A DNA stretch of 64,000 nucleotides from Azadirachta indica (GCA_022749755.1 CM040441.1:21081475-21145474), one strand, 5' to 3'; positions 26,384 through 37,910 are shown, counted from the stretch's first letter. A program made the numbers and translations. The notes: a model not told the origin generated them from the sequence alone.

Positions 26384-27095
26384 ATATTTAGATGTCTCTA
26401 ATCAATCACATAACTTGAAAATATTCTTGTAGCGACTATTGAGATACAATCTCAAACATGTCCTTATCCTTTTTAGAAACCATACATTTAAGATTCCTAC
26501 ATTAAACACATGAAAAAAAAAAATTAATATGTGGTCTTCAAAATACCAAACAATAAATAATTAATTAAGTTTGTGTAGAATTATGTTGCCAAAAAACATT
26601 TTCTGATCAAAATATTGTGTTGAGTCCTTGTTTTCAATTTTTGAGTGCATATGGACCACCTACGATGGATCATTTCATTAATTTCTACAATGCTCTCTAC
26701 CAATGGATAAGGTTATTTCGACTCATTTAATTATTTGTTCAAATCAATTTTTTCAATACATTATTATTAAAATTAATTTTTACTCCATAAATTTATTTAA
26801 AAACTTATTTATTCATTAAGGGTATATACTAAAAATTGAGATATAAAATTTATCTTCTAATTTATAAAGTAGATAATATGAAAATAATTATTGCATGACA
26901 TAGATGAAGCTGTTATTGACTTTGAAATTTATTGTGATACTTCTTGACACATAATATTATTATTATTTTGTCATTTGTCACGTTAATTGAATAATAAATT
27001 TGTATAATATTTTATGATTATTAGGATTATTCTTATTGATCACACTTATATTAATATTTTTAATTCAAATTTAATTGTACATAAGTATGATATAT

Positions 27096-27245
27096 ATTTG
27101 GTTAGAACTGATTGAATATATTAACTTTATTTTGTTAAAAATTAAAATCACAAATACTTAACACAAATGAATTTGGTTAGAACTGATTGAATATATTAAC
27201 TTTATTTTGTTAAAAATTAAAATCACAAATACTTAACACAAATGA
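27096..27245. repeat. perfect 2 x 75-bp tandem duplication
   Basis: Units 27096-27170 and 27171-27245 are identical by eye over all 75 bp, starting ATTTGGTTAGAAC and ending ACACAAATGA. The lack of divergence suggests a recent duplication or an assembly artefact. Confidence 0.9.
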
Positions 27246-28080
27246 TGATATTGGGATGAAATTACATTACTTGACAAAATAGATTTTTATTCATATCTAC
27301 TATAAGTTAAAATTATTAGACAAAAAAATTTATACAATTAAAAAGATGAGTAGTCAAACGTTAGTTGAGAAATAAAATTTAATATTTACCAAATACTTTA
27401 ATTACAATATTTTTAATATTAAAATATATATTTTCAAACTTTTTATAATTACTTTTTGAAAAGCTTGTCAAATGTTTTACATGAAATAATGGAATAAAAG
27501 AAAGATCATATGAACAATACATTAAATAAAAAAGCAAACAAATTGGCATGTTTCCTTGCTTATGTGATGACACATCATATGGCATATAATTCAAATCAAA
27601 TACCCAAATTCACATCGTGATAGATTTCTTTTAGTAATTTACAAAACCACTTATACAATAATTTCACACCAAATCATAGAATATACTATAAAGAGTAAAA
27701 TATTTTAATCAAAAAACTAATAAGATAAAAGAATGAAACATTTTTATGATACAATTTTCTATTATTTTTATTTAAAAAGTTCAAATCATGTATCATATTG
27801 TATGTGCACATGATTTTTAAGTAATTTAATTTAAGTGTTATAGTTAATATTTTTGATAAACATTGATACTTTAAGTATTAATAATTTTATTTTGTAATAA
27901 TTATGACGATATCTCAATATTAAATACAATATTAATTGATCATCAAAATAAGATACATCCTCTAATTCTTTTTCAAGCATTTTGATGCAGTCAATATCTG
28001 TTTTGTTATAATTTTTATTTTTTATAGGTTAGAAATGACAACAAAAAATTTAAAAATTAAAACAAATAATTTTAATGATA

Positions 28081-28330
28081 CAGCAATGTAACTGTATGAT
28101 ACTATCGATGTACTTGAACGTTGAATTATTTAAAATATAATTCAACAAATTATGAGTTATGTTATAAAGCAGTCACTTTCTATAATAATAGGACTCGTAA
28201 ATTCAACGTCTTAGCACACAGATTTCACACTGAACAAAAGAACATACTAGAAAGAAAGTTTGATGAACCGAAAAAGTACAAGACAATTAATTTAGAAGGG
28301 TATTATCGTGATTTCGCATTGCGTTAAGCT
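28081..28330. other. AT-rich spacer with a short palindrome
   Basis: Contains the inverted repeat GTTGAATTAT / ATAATTCAAC around 28121-28147. No coding signature was recognised. Confidence 0.4.
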
Positions 28331-28620
28331 GCTTGCTTCTTCATTCACACGAGTCTCCGTGTCTTGCCGTTCTCTTCTTTTTCGTGTTCACATTTTTTTG
28401 TTCAGGTACAGACAGAATCAGCAACAGCATCAAGCTAGCACGTGGTGGGTTCCACCATCTGTGTCCACTTGCTGAACCAAACCACCACCAACACGTGTCC
28501 TCTTCTGAACCTCGTCATCATCGCTCCCCCCACCGCATTAAGTACAGCTGTCCCTGTCCACGTCTCAGGCCCACGCGTACCCACTTCTCTTTTCTGTTCT
28601 TATTTGGTCCCTTTATTTTA
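28331..28620. promoter_or_regulatory. G-box/ABRE and AC-element-rich block
   Basis: A GC-richer, pyrimidine-rich block about 0.7-1 kb upstream of the DUF1685 gene. It has CACGTG cores at 28439-28444 and 28492-28497, a further CCACGTC near 28558, and repeated ACCAAACCACC/ACCACCA words that resemble MYB AC elements. The plus-strand open frame across it has no family signature and looks accidental. It could be a distal promoter or the promoter region of an unrecognised transcript. Confidence 0.35.
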
Positions 28621-29200
28621 TTTTATATCAATTATAAATGTGCCCCTAACTTTTTAAGAATATCGTTTTGTTTCATTTTATACTTATACTCAATTACTTT
28701 ATACATATTATTAATAATTAGTAGATTGACTACACAAAAATAATATATCAAAATTATAATATTTTAAGTCACTCACTAGTAGTTTAGTAATAAAATACTT
28801 ATTTTATTTTCTTTTAATAAAAAAAAAAGAGTTTGAATTTCTACAATTACATGAAAATAAATTTTTATTTATATTGAGTACAAATTAACATGACACCATA
28901 TTTATACTAATCTTAACTTTTGATTTTCAATAAATTTCTAATCTATGCATGAATTATAAGTATATTTCGCACAAATTGGACTAGAGTGATAAAACTTTAC
29001 AATTTATGATAAATAATTTGAGTTCGAGTGATATTTTTAATAGATGAGGGATCTAAATGCTATTATAATAAATTAGTCATAGCACTTATCAATGTTCATA
29101 CAGTATCATGTATGCTATAGATGAGCATTCGTTATCATCCCCATGTCACATGCAATCCACATACATAAAATAAATAATAATAAAAAAGTAAAAAAAAAAT
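28621..29200. other. AT-rich spacer upstream of the DUF1685 gene
   Basis: No feature was recognised apart from A/T runs. Confidence 0.4.
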
Positions 29201-29224
29201 AAAAAGTGCTTTTCCGGATGCAGC

Positions 29225-29232
29225 TTTATAAG
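29225..29232 (+). promoter_or_regulatory. candidate TATA box of the DUF1685 gene
   Basis: TTTATAAG lies about 66 bp upstream of the ATG at 29298, a reasonable distance for a short 5' UTR. It sits inside a 9-bp inverted repeat (AAAGTGCTT 29203-29211 and AAGCACTTT 29230-29238). Confidence 0.4.
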
Positions 29233-29297
29233 CACTTTCTCATCCTTCCTCACAACCACATTGTAGAAACAGAGAGAAACTCTACAGGGAAGGAGAA

Positions 29298-30126
29298 ATG
29301 GGAAGCTTTTCTTGTGAAACCGAATCTCGGGTTTCTCCCAAAAACACTGCCCAAGAAAACCTAGAACCCGAATCTTTAACCGTAGCTTCCATTGATTTGA
29401 ATCACAAACCGCAGGCTTTAACAAGAACTAGAACTGGGTTTGATGAGGAAGGTGAATACAATTCCGAAACAGCAGAGCTGTTAAGGACTAGAAGTGAAAG
29501 CAGGGATTTGTTGAAGACGAAGAACAAGAAGAAGAAGAATCAGGTTTTGCTTGAGGGTTATGTGGAGACTGATTCTGAGGATGATTTGAAGAGAACAAAG
29601 AGTTTGACAGATGAAGATCTTGATGAGCTAAAAGGGTGTTTGGATCTTGGGTTTGGGTTCAGTTATGAGGAGATTCCTGAGCTCTGCAACACTTTGCCTG
29701 CGCTTGAGCTCTGTTACTCAATGAGCCAGAAGTTCCAGGATGAGTACCATAAGTCCCCAGAGAATTCCCCCGTCTCTGATGCTGCTTCTAGCTCGATTGC
29801 AAGTTGGAAGATCTCTAGCCCTGGTGATTACTTTTAATTTCATTAATTTTGTTTATAATGTGATGAGTCCAATTGCAGCTGTGATGTTGTTTGTTATGAT
29901 GAAGAAGCATTTTTAGTTGAATCCGCGAAGCATGAAGTTTATGATACAAGATCTGTGTATATTCAGGACAAGAGTATTGTTATGCTTTTAACACGTTCCA
30001 ACTGAATTGATCTAAATCATTTTGTTGTCTGCTTTTATTTGTTCAGGTGATCATCCGGAAGACGTTAAAGCAAGACTGAAATTCTGGGCACAGGCTGTGG
30101 CTTGCACTGTTAGATTATGCAGCTGA
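29298..30126 (+). CDS. DUF1685 family protein, two exons (29298-29823, 30047-30126)
   Basis: This plant-specific DUF1685 (PF07939) protein has no established biochemical function. Exon 1 encodes an acidic and serine-rich N-terminus, a basic KTKNKKKKNQ stretch around residues 74-83, then the conserved core: SLTDEDLDELKGCLDLGFGF, YEEIPELCNTLPALELCYSM and SQKF. Exon 1 ends within the Gly codon of SSPG at a GTGATT donor (29824). Exon 2 follows a TTGTTCAG acceptor (30039-30046) and encodes DHPEDVKARLKFWAQAVACT, then VRLCS and a stop (30124-30126). Those last residues are the expected family C-terminus, which supports the splice. The spliced product is 201 aa; reading through the intron would end after DYF at 179 codons. 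Polyadenylation-like AATAAA occurs at 30470 and 30487. It is the clearest intact gene in the window. Plus-strand context: a G-box-rich block lies upstream and there is no neighbouring gene. Confidence 0.93.
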
Positions 30127-31940
30127 AATAGAGATTTAGGAATTAATTGATTCATCATTTTTGAGGGAAATGAATGAACATCTTTTTCATCATTGCAAAT
30201 CGAAAGAACTGTCTGCACCTTCATGCTGAGCTTATTCTCCCCTGATCTACTCCGGGACAACCTGCAGGAATGAATTTTACAGCTATCGTTTAGCTGGAAT
30301 TGGACCTGCCATAATCTGTCGGCGATAAAGGAGTAGAAGAAGGAGAGCAAGAAGGAGAAATGTCTCAGGTTCGAGATTAACCGCATATACAATACAGAGT
30401 CTTGACTGATTTCTCCTGAGGCTAATATATATAATATATTACTATGATTTTTGTATTCAGTGCATTGGAAATAAATTATGCTATTGAATAAAGTTGTCTA
30501 TGTTATTTTTGCTCATATTATTTCTATAGTGCTTCAGTTTTTTCAATATGGCTATGGATCCCAACATTGCTGATGGTTTTTATGCAGTGGTGAGAGACTC
30601 CATTAGAGCTTTATTTTACCGACTAGTTGGAGACCTCCGCATTACCTCTGCATTTTGCTGAGGTAACTAATCTAACTGCGTTGATTCACATTACTCGATT
30701 ACATTTGTCAGGTTTATTACGGTTGATTGACGAAAGTTGAACTAACTTGGTAATAATAATGCATGATAGTGCTAACAAGTAAATGACTTGTGTTTGTCCA
30801 GTCTTCGAGTATATGAACGATTGGGTTGCAGAGCAAGCTCGAAAAGGGAGAGAAAACAAGTGAAGGACTCTTGACTGACACAAAATTTCTCTCCCAAAGT
30901 TTGTTTTTATTGTTTCCATTTTCGGGTTAAAAACCCTTCCACATTTTGTTTTGAAGGACTTGATCCGATCATTCATTTGACAAATACGATTTTGCTATAT
31001 GAGATTTCACATACTGTTTCTGTTATGTTCGCCGGATTACATCGATAACAGATGGATGTGTAGTACCCTAGTCTCGGAATAGGGATAGGAAATCATAGAT
31101 GATATCTACGAATATCGAATTATGATGTAGATCATCGAAAGCTGACCGCTGTACTGAAACATCGGCTTTCTTGTTGCTGTTAGGTTCATTTATCTCGAGT
31201 TAAACTTTATCCACGAGGCGTCGTTATATGATTATTTTACATATACATATATGAATACAGATGCAGTCAATTTTGATAGGCTTCAATGGCTGAGCTTGAA
31301 CAACAGACAATCAGTCTCAAAGGAAACTATCATGGTTTGTAAGGCTTGCTTGTATTGTTTGCACAACAGCTGTATCGAAACGTGAGAATTGTTCAAGCTT
31401 AGACCAGTTTCTAGAATATATATAAATATATTTTTTTAATTTTTGATAGAAGTGATAAGCCTCACCCAGAATCAATCGAACTCTTTCTACCTGTTGTTAG
31501 TGGAAGAACCTTTCAAACTACGTTTAAGAACAATTTCTAGACTATATAACCTCAATATTTATCGACAAACTTTAAAAGTGACCTTATATTACATTATTAT
31601 TTAATACGATTAAATTTAACTTGTTCAAACTAAAATTATGATTATGTAATTTAAGAAGTTCTTATTACATTTGGAAAAGAAAATTCTATTTCATTTTCTC
31701 TTTCATCTGGTCAAATAAATTATTCATAAATATGATAATATTCTAATATAAGTTTCACATTATCCATCTAAATTTTTAAGTAGATTATGTAATATCTATT
31801 GGGAGACAATTGTTTTTTTTTTTTTTTAAAATATTGTGCGATTATATATATTTTCCAAAATTTACTGAATCACTTTAAATTACATTTATAATCTATTAAC
31901 AGTAAATCAAAATTTTAGTATTAAATTTAAATTACTAGTA
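30127..31940. other. 3' UTR and downstream spacer of the DUF1685 gene
   Basis: Contains the 3' UTR with AATAAA at 30470-30475 and 30487-30492. The sequence up to about 31400 is less AT-rich than the deserts, but I recognise no coding family on either strand. Minus frames 30051-30392 (antisense to exon 2 and the 3' UTR) and 30686-30976 lack family signatures. Confidence 0.45.
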
Positions 31941-31942
31941 AA

Positions 31943-32368
31943 TAATTTGATCAATAGTTAGTTTGAATAATCCAAATCAATGGCGTAAAAGCGCGGGACT
32001 CATAATAAATTATGATTAATTATAAAAATTGTCAATTCAATGAATACAAAGGCTATATGTAACATTTATAAGTTGAGATTGTATTTTATATGTGTATTAA
32101 TTATAATATATTTATATATATATATATATATGAGATTTAATTTCATTTGTTTGAATTTATATGAATTTAATGATTTATAAAGGGTGTAAGAAAATCACAT
32201 AAAAGTTATGTGGATATTGATCAATCTCCATACACATAAAACAAACACTAATTATGATTAATTTGATCGATAACAGTTTAAATAATCCAAATTAATGGTA
32301 TAAAAGCGCATCGATGGCTTATAATAAATTATGACTAATTATGATATTTTTCAATTCAATGAATGCGG
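31943..32368. repeat. diverged direct repeats of about 105 bp
   Basis: Copies at about 31943-32048 and 32259-32368 share TAATTTGATC, then AATAATCCAAAT, AATGG then GTAAAAGCGC or TATAAAAGCGC, CATAATAAATTATGA-type words and CAATTCAATGAAT. The 210 bp between them are unrelated and AT-rich. Confidence 0.7.
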
Positions 32369-32805
32369 AGTCAAAATTAGCAATTGGAGAAGTGGAAGGA
32401 ATGATTTGGGAGCTTTACCAATTAAATGGTAAAGTTATTGCCACGGACAAAAGTATTTTGACAAATTCTGAAATGTTACAGTAGAATTGTTTGTGCAATA
32501 ATTTATAAAAGTAAGTTGGATTCTGAATAACGACATTTATTTCATTTTCAACTGAAGAGTGAAAGAAATTTCCTCCTCATAGAGAAATTTACAGAGACTT
32601 GCCTCATTTGTCCACTTGTTGCGTGTCAACTTGAAGATGATTTTAATATTAAATCGTACAAAGCAATTATCGCCGCCATGTTACGACTCTCTACAGGGAA
32701 GACTTTTTGACTATTTCTATTTGCTAGAATAGAAGATTTCGCTAAGCAATAATTAAATAATTGAATCATATTCCAAGGAAGAAAATATTGCCCTTTGAAA
32801 TGTCT
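32369..32805. other. spacer, nothing recognised
   Basis: Slightly less AT-rich than its surroundings. The 60-codon minus frame (32626-32808) has no signature. Confidence 0.4.
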
Positions 32806-32819
32806 CACTGTAATTTTTT

Positions 32820-33025
32820 ATTTATTATAGTTTTGGGTCTATTGGGACTGTTGATAATCAAGTTTAACTGGAATTAATTTGGGATTTCTCTTTTTTAACG
32901 TTTAAATTATAGTTATGGGTTTATTGGGATAATCATGATCAAGTTTAAACGTAAAATTTCTCACTATGATTATATTATAGTGATGCATTTACTAAGATAA
33001 CTTATGATCAATCTTAATGAAGTCT
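32820..33025. repeat. three diverged tandem units of about 75 bp
   Basis: Three successive blocks contain TTATAGTTTTGGGTCTATTG, TTATAGTTATGGGTTTATTG and TTATAGTGATGCATTTACTA. Each is followed by a GATAA/TGATCAA motif. They fit old tandem duplication. Confidence 0.65.
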
Positions 33026-33094
33026 CAATATAAGATTTTATTTTCACTTAAGAAAGTGTCCATTCTAATATATGAAGAAATTTACTTCTATAAA

Positions 33095-33157
33095 CAGACG
33101 GGTAGGATTGAACCTAATATGAGGTCCAAGCAAGTAACACTCGGCCAAATAGTGGTG

Positions 33158-33165
<8 letters not shown>
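33095..33165 (-). mobile_element. tRNA-like Pol III promoter module, probable SINE head
   Basis: On the minus strand, TGGCCGAGTG (33147-33138) fits an A box and GGTTCAATCCT (33114-33104) fits a B box. The roughly 24 bp between them is normal for tRNA-derived promoters. The flanks do not fold into a full tRNA with an acceptor stem that I can see, so this is more likely the head of a SINE, with the region towards 32820 as its body. No poly(A) tail or target duplication was identified. Confidence 0.5.
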
Positions 33166-33208
<43 letters not shown>

Positions 33209-33209
33209 G
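33163..33209. repeat. (CT)n(AT)n compound microsatellite
   Basis: CT dinucleotides pass into AT dinucleotides immediately beside the SINE-like module. Confidence 0.92.
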
Positions 33210-33416
33210 TAAGAAAGACAGTAATTTTTTAATTTTGTAAAATTTCTTATATTATTTTTAAACTCTTAGATTTAATTATTTAAAACAGTTGAAATTGTAT
33301 TTTTTATGTATATTACTTATGAAACGTTAATAGTATGTGTTAAATTTAATTTTAATTATTAAAACGATATAGATTTAATGTTTTATAAATTATATAAAAA
33401 ATTACATGAAGTTACA

Positions 33417-33811
33417 AGTAGGGTTGGAGCCAAAGAAAGAATAATTAAAGAGATTAAAATGTTTAGAATACGAAGTTAATCGGATAATATTTTAAAAATA
33501 ATTAATAAATTAAAAAATAAATAAATAATTGTAAAGTTTACAGGGGATAAACTATATATAAATATAAAAATGGATAAAAAATATAAATATTATCCTAAAA
33601 ACTTTTGAAAAATTTGAGTCCGGTGAGTGGGGCTCACCCCCCACCCCTATACAGCGAGGGAGGCACGTGGACTGCAGTCCAACATTTTTTTTGAAATGTA
33701 AGGATAAAATTTATCAATTTAGTCCTTTAAAGTTTATTTTTATCAGTTTGCCTCTGCAGGTTTTGAATCATTTCGTTTGGCCTCCCTTAAATTTAATCCT
33801 AACTCTGCCCT
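33417..33811. mobile_element. MITE-like element with imperfect terminal inverted repeats
   Basis: The left end reads GTAGGGTTGGAGCCAAA and the reverse complement of the right end reads CAAGGGCAGAGTTAGGAT, an imperfect terminal inverted repeat. There is no coding capacity. A GC-rich centre (CTCACCCCCCACCCC) and A/T-rich arms separate them. Relatives occur at 14230 and, inverted, at 25140. Superfamily unknown. Confidence 0.45.
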
Positions 33812-35689
33812 TGTATATATATATATATATATATTAAAACACTAACATTATTTTGTACTAGTTCAATTAAATTTTTATTGGAAATTTTTAATTATCATAG
33901 TATAATAATAAATTTTAAAAATTTACTCAAACTATTAGTAAAATTTTTATCCTTCATACAAGAGAAAATTCTTTCCAAATAGATGTGAGAAAGCTCACAC
34001 ATTATTTTTAAGAAGTTTTTCAAAATATATACTTTGAATAGTACAAGGAAAGTCAAAACTAATATAGAAGCGTCTAAAAGTGATTACATTAAGGGAGACT
34101 TCGAGATTAAAACTAATAATTTTCACAAGTTCTTTTAACTTATAAGAGTTAAGAATCTTCTTTATAATAATTAATGTAAGTCTTAAATTTACTAAAATTC
34201 ACACTTCGGACGTGTGATCTTCAATTATTTGGAGTGCTTTGCTTTCTTGATCCATATCCTTCCAACAGATTTTCTTCTCTCTTTCTTTCTTCTCACTTGG
34301 GATTTGCTAAGTGAAACCAGATTTCTAGTAAACTACACTCTTGTAACAATCGCCAAAGGATGTAAAGGAATGGGCAATTTCCCAATTAGCCCCCTAAGGT
34401 TAATTATTAATTAAAAGTAATAATATATAATAAAATAATAAAAATAAGTTTTATATAATTAATATTCTATATTAAAATCACACACCAAATATAATTTTAT
34501 TATTCATTGTTACTTTAATGATTTATTATTCATTGTTTTGTTAATTTTATGATTTATTTATTATTTCGTTAATTTAATAATTTATTATTTTGTTAATTTT
34601 ATTATTCATTTTTTTAATTTTATGATTTTGTTATTTATTATTTTATTAATTTAACAATCTAAATTGATTTTTGACTGTGTGGTCTAGTGTTTAATTACTT
34701 TTTTATTCCTAAAATATAAAATTTATCGTTATCTTAGTCAACGGATAAATTTAATGAGTAAATTTTTAAACCTCGAGCCGGTAATGGAGTGTTGCCAAAG
34801 AAAATTGTAAGGCTCTGTAACTCACTCACTGTTTTGACAAAGAATTAAGGTGAAGTAGTTATGACAGAAGATGTTGCCAAAGCAGGGGGAGAAAAGAAGC
34901 TTCAACATTAATGTTTGTATGACAAATGAAATTATCCATTTTCTAGGAAACATTATTGGACAGTATACTAGAAAACACACATGGGCTCAACTAAAAAGAA
35001 GCAAGCGACATAGGTAGATGAAGTGATAATTATTATGATGGATGCAATGCAATAGTGGCAAAGGCATGGAATGATAATTAAACATGACCTAGACCACTCC
35101 AATTTGGTTTCTTCTTTTATTAACAATTCCAATATAAAATTTGAACTAAATTAAAAAGAATGGGGAAAAAAAGAAGATTTGAGGCAAAAAGGGAAAATTT
35201 AAATTTTTATATATAAATCTTAGTCATATGAAACTCAACTCACTAGAGAACTTCAAGGGGATTAAGGAAATGAAGAAGTAGATAGACAATATCTTGAGAG
35301 ATGAAAAAGTAATTTATTGAAGGCAAGAGGCTAAAGCATTATAGTTGAACGGGGAGGATTGAGACAACAAACACTTTCATGCCAAAAGTATATTGATATA
35401 AATAATTAGACTATAATATTAATAGATTATACATGTAAATGTATGAAATTTAAAAACACAAATAACCTTGATTGTTAAAGATATATTAAATAATCTCTTA
35501 GTAACCATGCTAATATGTTTAAAAAACTCCGATTAAAAAGTTAGATAGAATTTTCATTGGAAAGAAAAAACGATTTAAGTTAATGTAAGATAGTCCTGAA
35601 AGATACATTTTATTTTTAAAGATTTTTTATTAATGATAATTTTTATTTTAAAAATCATCTTTAAAAAAAATAAAGAAGAAAAATAATTA
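33812..35689. other. AT-rich spacer, no recognised gene
   Basis: Contains an AT microsatellite at about 33812-33834 and a low-complexity, roughly tandem stretch (34488-34665) built from TTTATTATT and GTTAATTTTATGA words. The plus frame 34214-34414 has no signature. Confidence 0.45.
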
Positions 35690-36491
35690 TGACAAGACTA
35701 ATTAATAAATAAGCATTTGTATATTTTAAAAATTATAAAATTAGTCTTTAAATTCTAATATTTGTTACTTTTATTAAATTTTTTTGTCTTTATATTATTT
35801 GAAATTCAATTGATTTTGATTCTATTGTACATATGTTATAACTATTATAAGATCTTACTTTAAATAAATAAAAATTGAACTATGTTGTAATATTGTTGTT
35901 TCCCTTCATTAAAATTTTTTTTAAATACTATTACAAATAATTTAGATTTTTCTCTTTCAAGAAAGTTTTAACTTTGTCGCGTATTATAAATTGGATATTA
36001 TTAAATACAAAATTAATGACATCTGCAAAGTCTCTTTTTGTGAGTATATTACATCTCACTTAAAATGTGAGTAAAAAGAATAAATAATTCTCTTTATAAA
36101 TATTTGTATTCATAATTTCATTTTCACATATCTTTTAAAGTAGCTTTAACTTTACATGCTCTTGAAACTTCAATTTTAGATAATTATAAAAAATTGAATA
36201 ATGTTAAAATATTGTAGAAAATTAAATATAAAATAATTAAATAAAATATCATTTATTGGATGAAAAATAAAAGTATATAATTATAAAATATATATACACC
36301 TTAGTATTTTTATTGGTACTGTAAGTACAAGTACGCATGGCAGAAGTTTCCATGGGTTTGGAGGCTCGTGGGATAAAATTGGTATGCTATTTGGGAAATT
36401 ATAGCATGAAATGGTATTTACAGTCTTGTCCTTCTTTTTTAATTATTATAATAATGATAATATTAATATTTTTTTTATAATAATAATAATA

Positions 36492-36540
<49 letters not shown>

Positions 36541-37530
36541 GTTTTATTATTTTGAATCAAGTTCCTTTTCATTTTTTTTTAATATGTAATAATAATAATG
36601 TAAATTCAATTTTATATATATATATATATATAATATGTATGGAGTAGAAAATAGTTGACCAATGTTATTTTCGAAAAATATTTAATAAAATAAAAGACTA
36701 CAAATAGTAGTTTTTTTTTTTTTAATTTCTATCAAATAGTTAACTTTATACAATAAAATGAAAATGTATATCAATATATGTCACTTCAATTAAGAGATTT
36801 TTATTTTTATAGATCTTTCTAATAAAATAACCACATAAGAATAAAATAAAAGTGTATACTAATATATGGCACCTCAAAATTAATGCGAAAGTTGATCCCG
36901 AATAATTCTGTTCTCCTAATGACTATCTATAATTTATGAAAGACCCACAAATATATTGTCTGAGTGATAATAGTAAATTTGCTCATCATACATAAGCAGT
37001 AACTTTTTTAGATTGATCATTTGAAGAAAAAAATTAAATGATATATGATTAGCCTTTAAATTAAAACAATAATTGCAAATAAGGAAAATTGACATATGCC
37101 TCTTAAAGTTTCGAAAAAAATTGACGAATATTCTCAGAGTTTGAGAGTAAACAGATAGCCATGATGTTTAAAGAAATAGGTTCATATCCTTTGATTTAAA
37201 TATCGGGGAGTTGATATATTCGGTTATTATTAGTTTTATCTCTAAAATTTAGTAAACAAGAAATTAATATATAATTATTTCAATTCTAACAATTTAGTCC
37301 CCGTTAGCATTAGGTATATTTATTAAAAAATAAAGGATCCCACACGTCGTTATGTATATTTATTAAAAACTGTAAAATTGACTATCTTTTAAACATAAAT
37401 AGTAAGCACATAATAATAAGTAAAATATAAAAACTTAGAAGAGTAAGGGAAGAAACTCTCGAATACATACATCGGCACGACCATCTTAGAAAAATGTTCT
37501 AACAATGTTGATAACTAAAAAATGTGACAA
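35690..37530. repeat. local repeat unit A
   Basis: First member of a diverged non-coding family in this window. Anchors: TTTTTATTAAATTT followed by TTTGTCTTTATA, the 19-mer CTTCAATTTTAGATAATTA near 36168, GAATCAAGTTCC near 36553, and AAAGTTGATCCC near 36888. Matching blocks in the same order occur in units B, C and D. Its right end (37320-37500) also matches 40745-40935. Confidence 0.7.
36470..36541. repeat. (AAT)n-(ATT)n trinucleotide palindrome
   Basis: AAT repeats are followed directly by their reverse complement, so the strand can fold into a hairpin with about 27-bp arms. It lies inside repeat unit A. Unit B has a shorter run at the corresponding place (near 51520), so it is an expansion of a pre-existing tract. 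Confidence 0.85.
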
Positions 37531-37639
37531 CTAAAAGAATAAAATTTATCAGTATGTAGTTTTATCCAACAAAACATTACTATAAGTGAAATTTAAAAAG
37601 ATTAGTCTCCTTATCAAGATACCTCACAAGTGCAGGATC

Positions 37640-37910
37640 GTGTTATGTACTACAACTAACACTCTTCTGCAAGTTGGACTACTGTGGAGAATAAAATGCG
37701 ACACCCGCATTATCATAGCAAATAACTGGTACACTACGACATGTAACTCCTAATACATTTAATAAATAATGGGGCCAAGAAATTTTTGAAGTAACTTGAG
37801 CCAAAGCTCTATGTTTATACATATTTCGTACTTGAGTGCAGTACTACCCTATGCTAATGAGTACAACAAGCTACCAAATTATCTCTAAATAAATGCAATA
37901 CCCCCAATGT
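37640..37910 (-). pseudogene. Ty1/copia RNase H fragment
   Basis: Minus-strand translation gives HRALAQVTSKISWPHYLLNV, then LGVTCRSVPVICYDNAG and VAFYSPQ. Preceding it in a broken frame are RDNLVACCTH and HSSTKYE. These match the copia RNase H block (SSTEAEYRALA...EISW...VPVIWCDN). Stops and frame changes show it is dead. The rest of the element was not recognised nearby, so this is an orphan fragment. Confidence 0.75.

Larger units (their letters stand above)
18651..28080. other. AT-rich gene desert
   Basis: About 9.4 kb without a recognisable coding region. It contains small tandem duplications (19700, 22111, 27096), a reverse copy of a dispersed repeat (25140-25275) and AT/AC microsatellites (25684 and 26340). 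Short frames at 20818-21039 (minus), 24544-24741 (plus) and 27379-27594 (minus) show no family signature. Confidence 0.5.

Noticed and set aside
28333..28743. 136-codon plus frame rich in His, Pro and Phe
   Set aside because: No family signature and no intron support; it arises from the pyrimidine-rich, G-box-containing block.
30051..30392. 113-codon minus frame
   Set aside because: Antisense to exon 2 and the 3' UTR of the DUF1685 gene.
33095..33165. A complete tRNA gene on the minus strand
   Set aside because: A and B boxes are present but no acceptor-stem pairing or clear anticodon arm was seen, so it is called SINE-like.
36411..36647. Plus frame with Asn and Ile runs
   Set aside because: Translation of the AAT/ATT microsatellite.
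37640..37910. Copia RNase H fragment as part of the 44202-49113 element
   Set aside because: It is on the opposite strand, differs in sequence and lies outside the LTR-bounded element.
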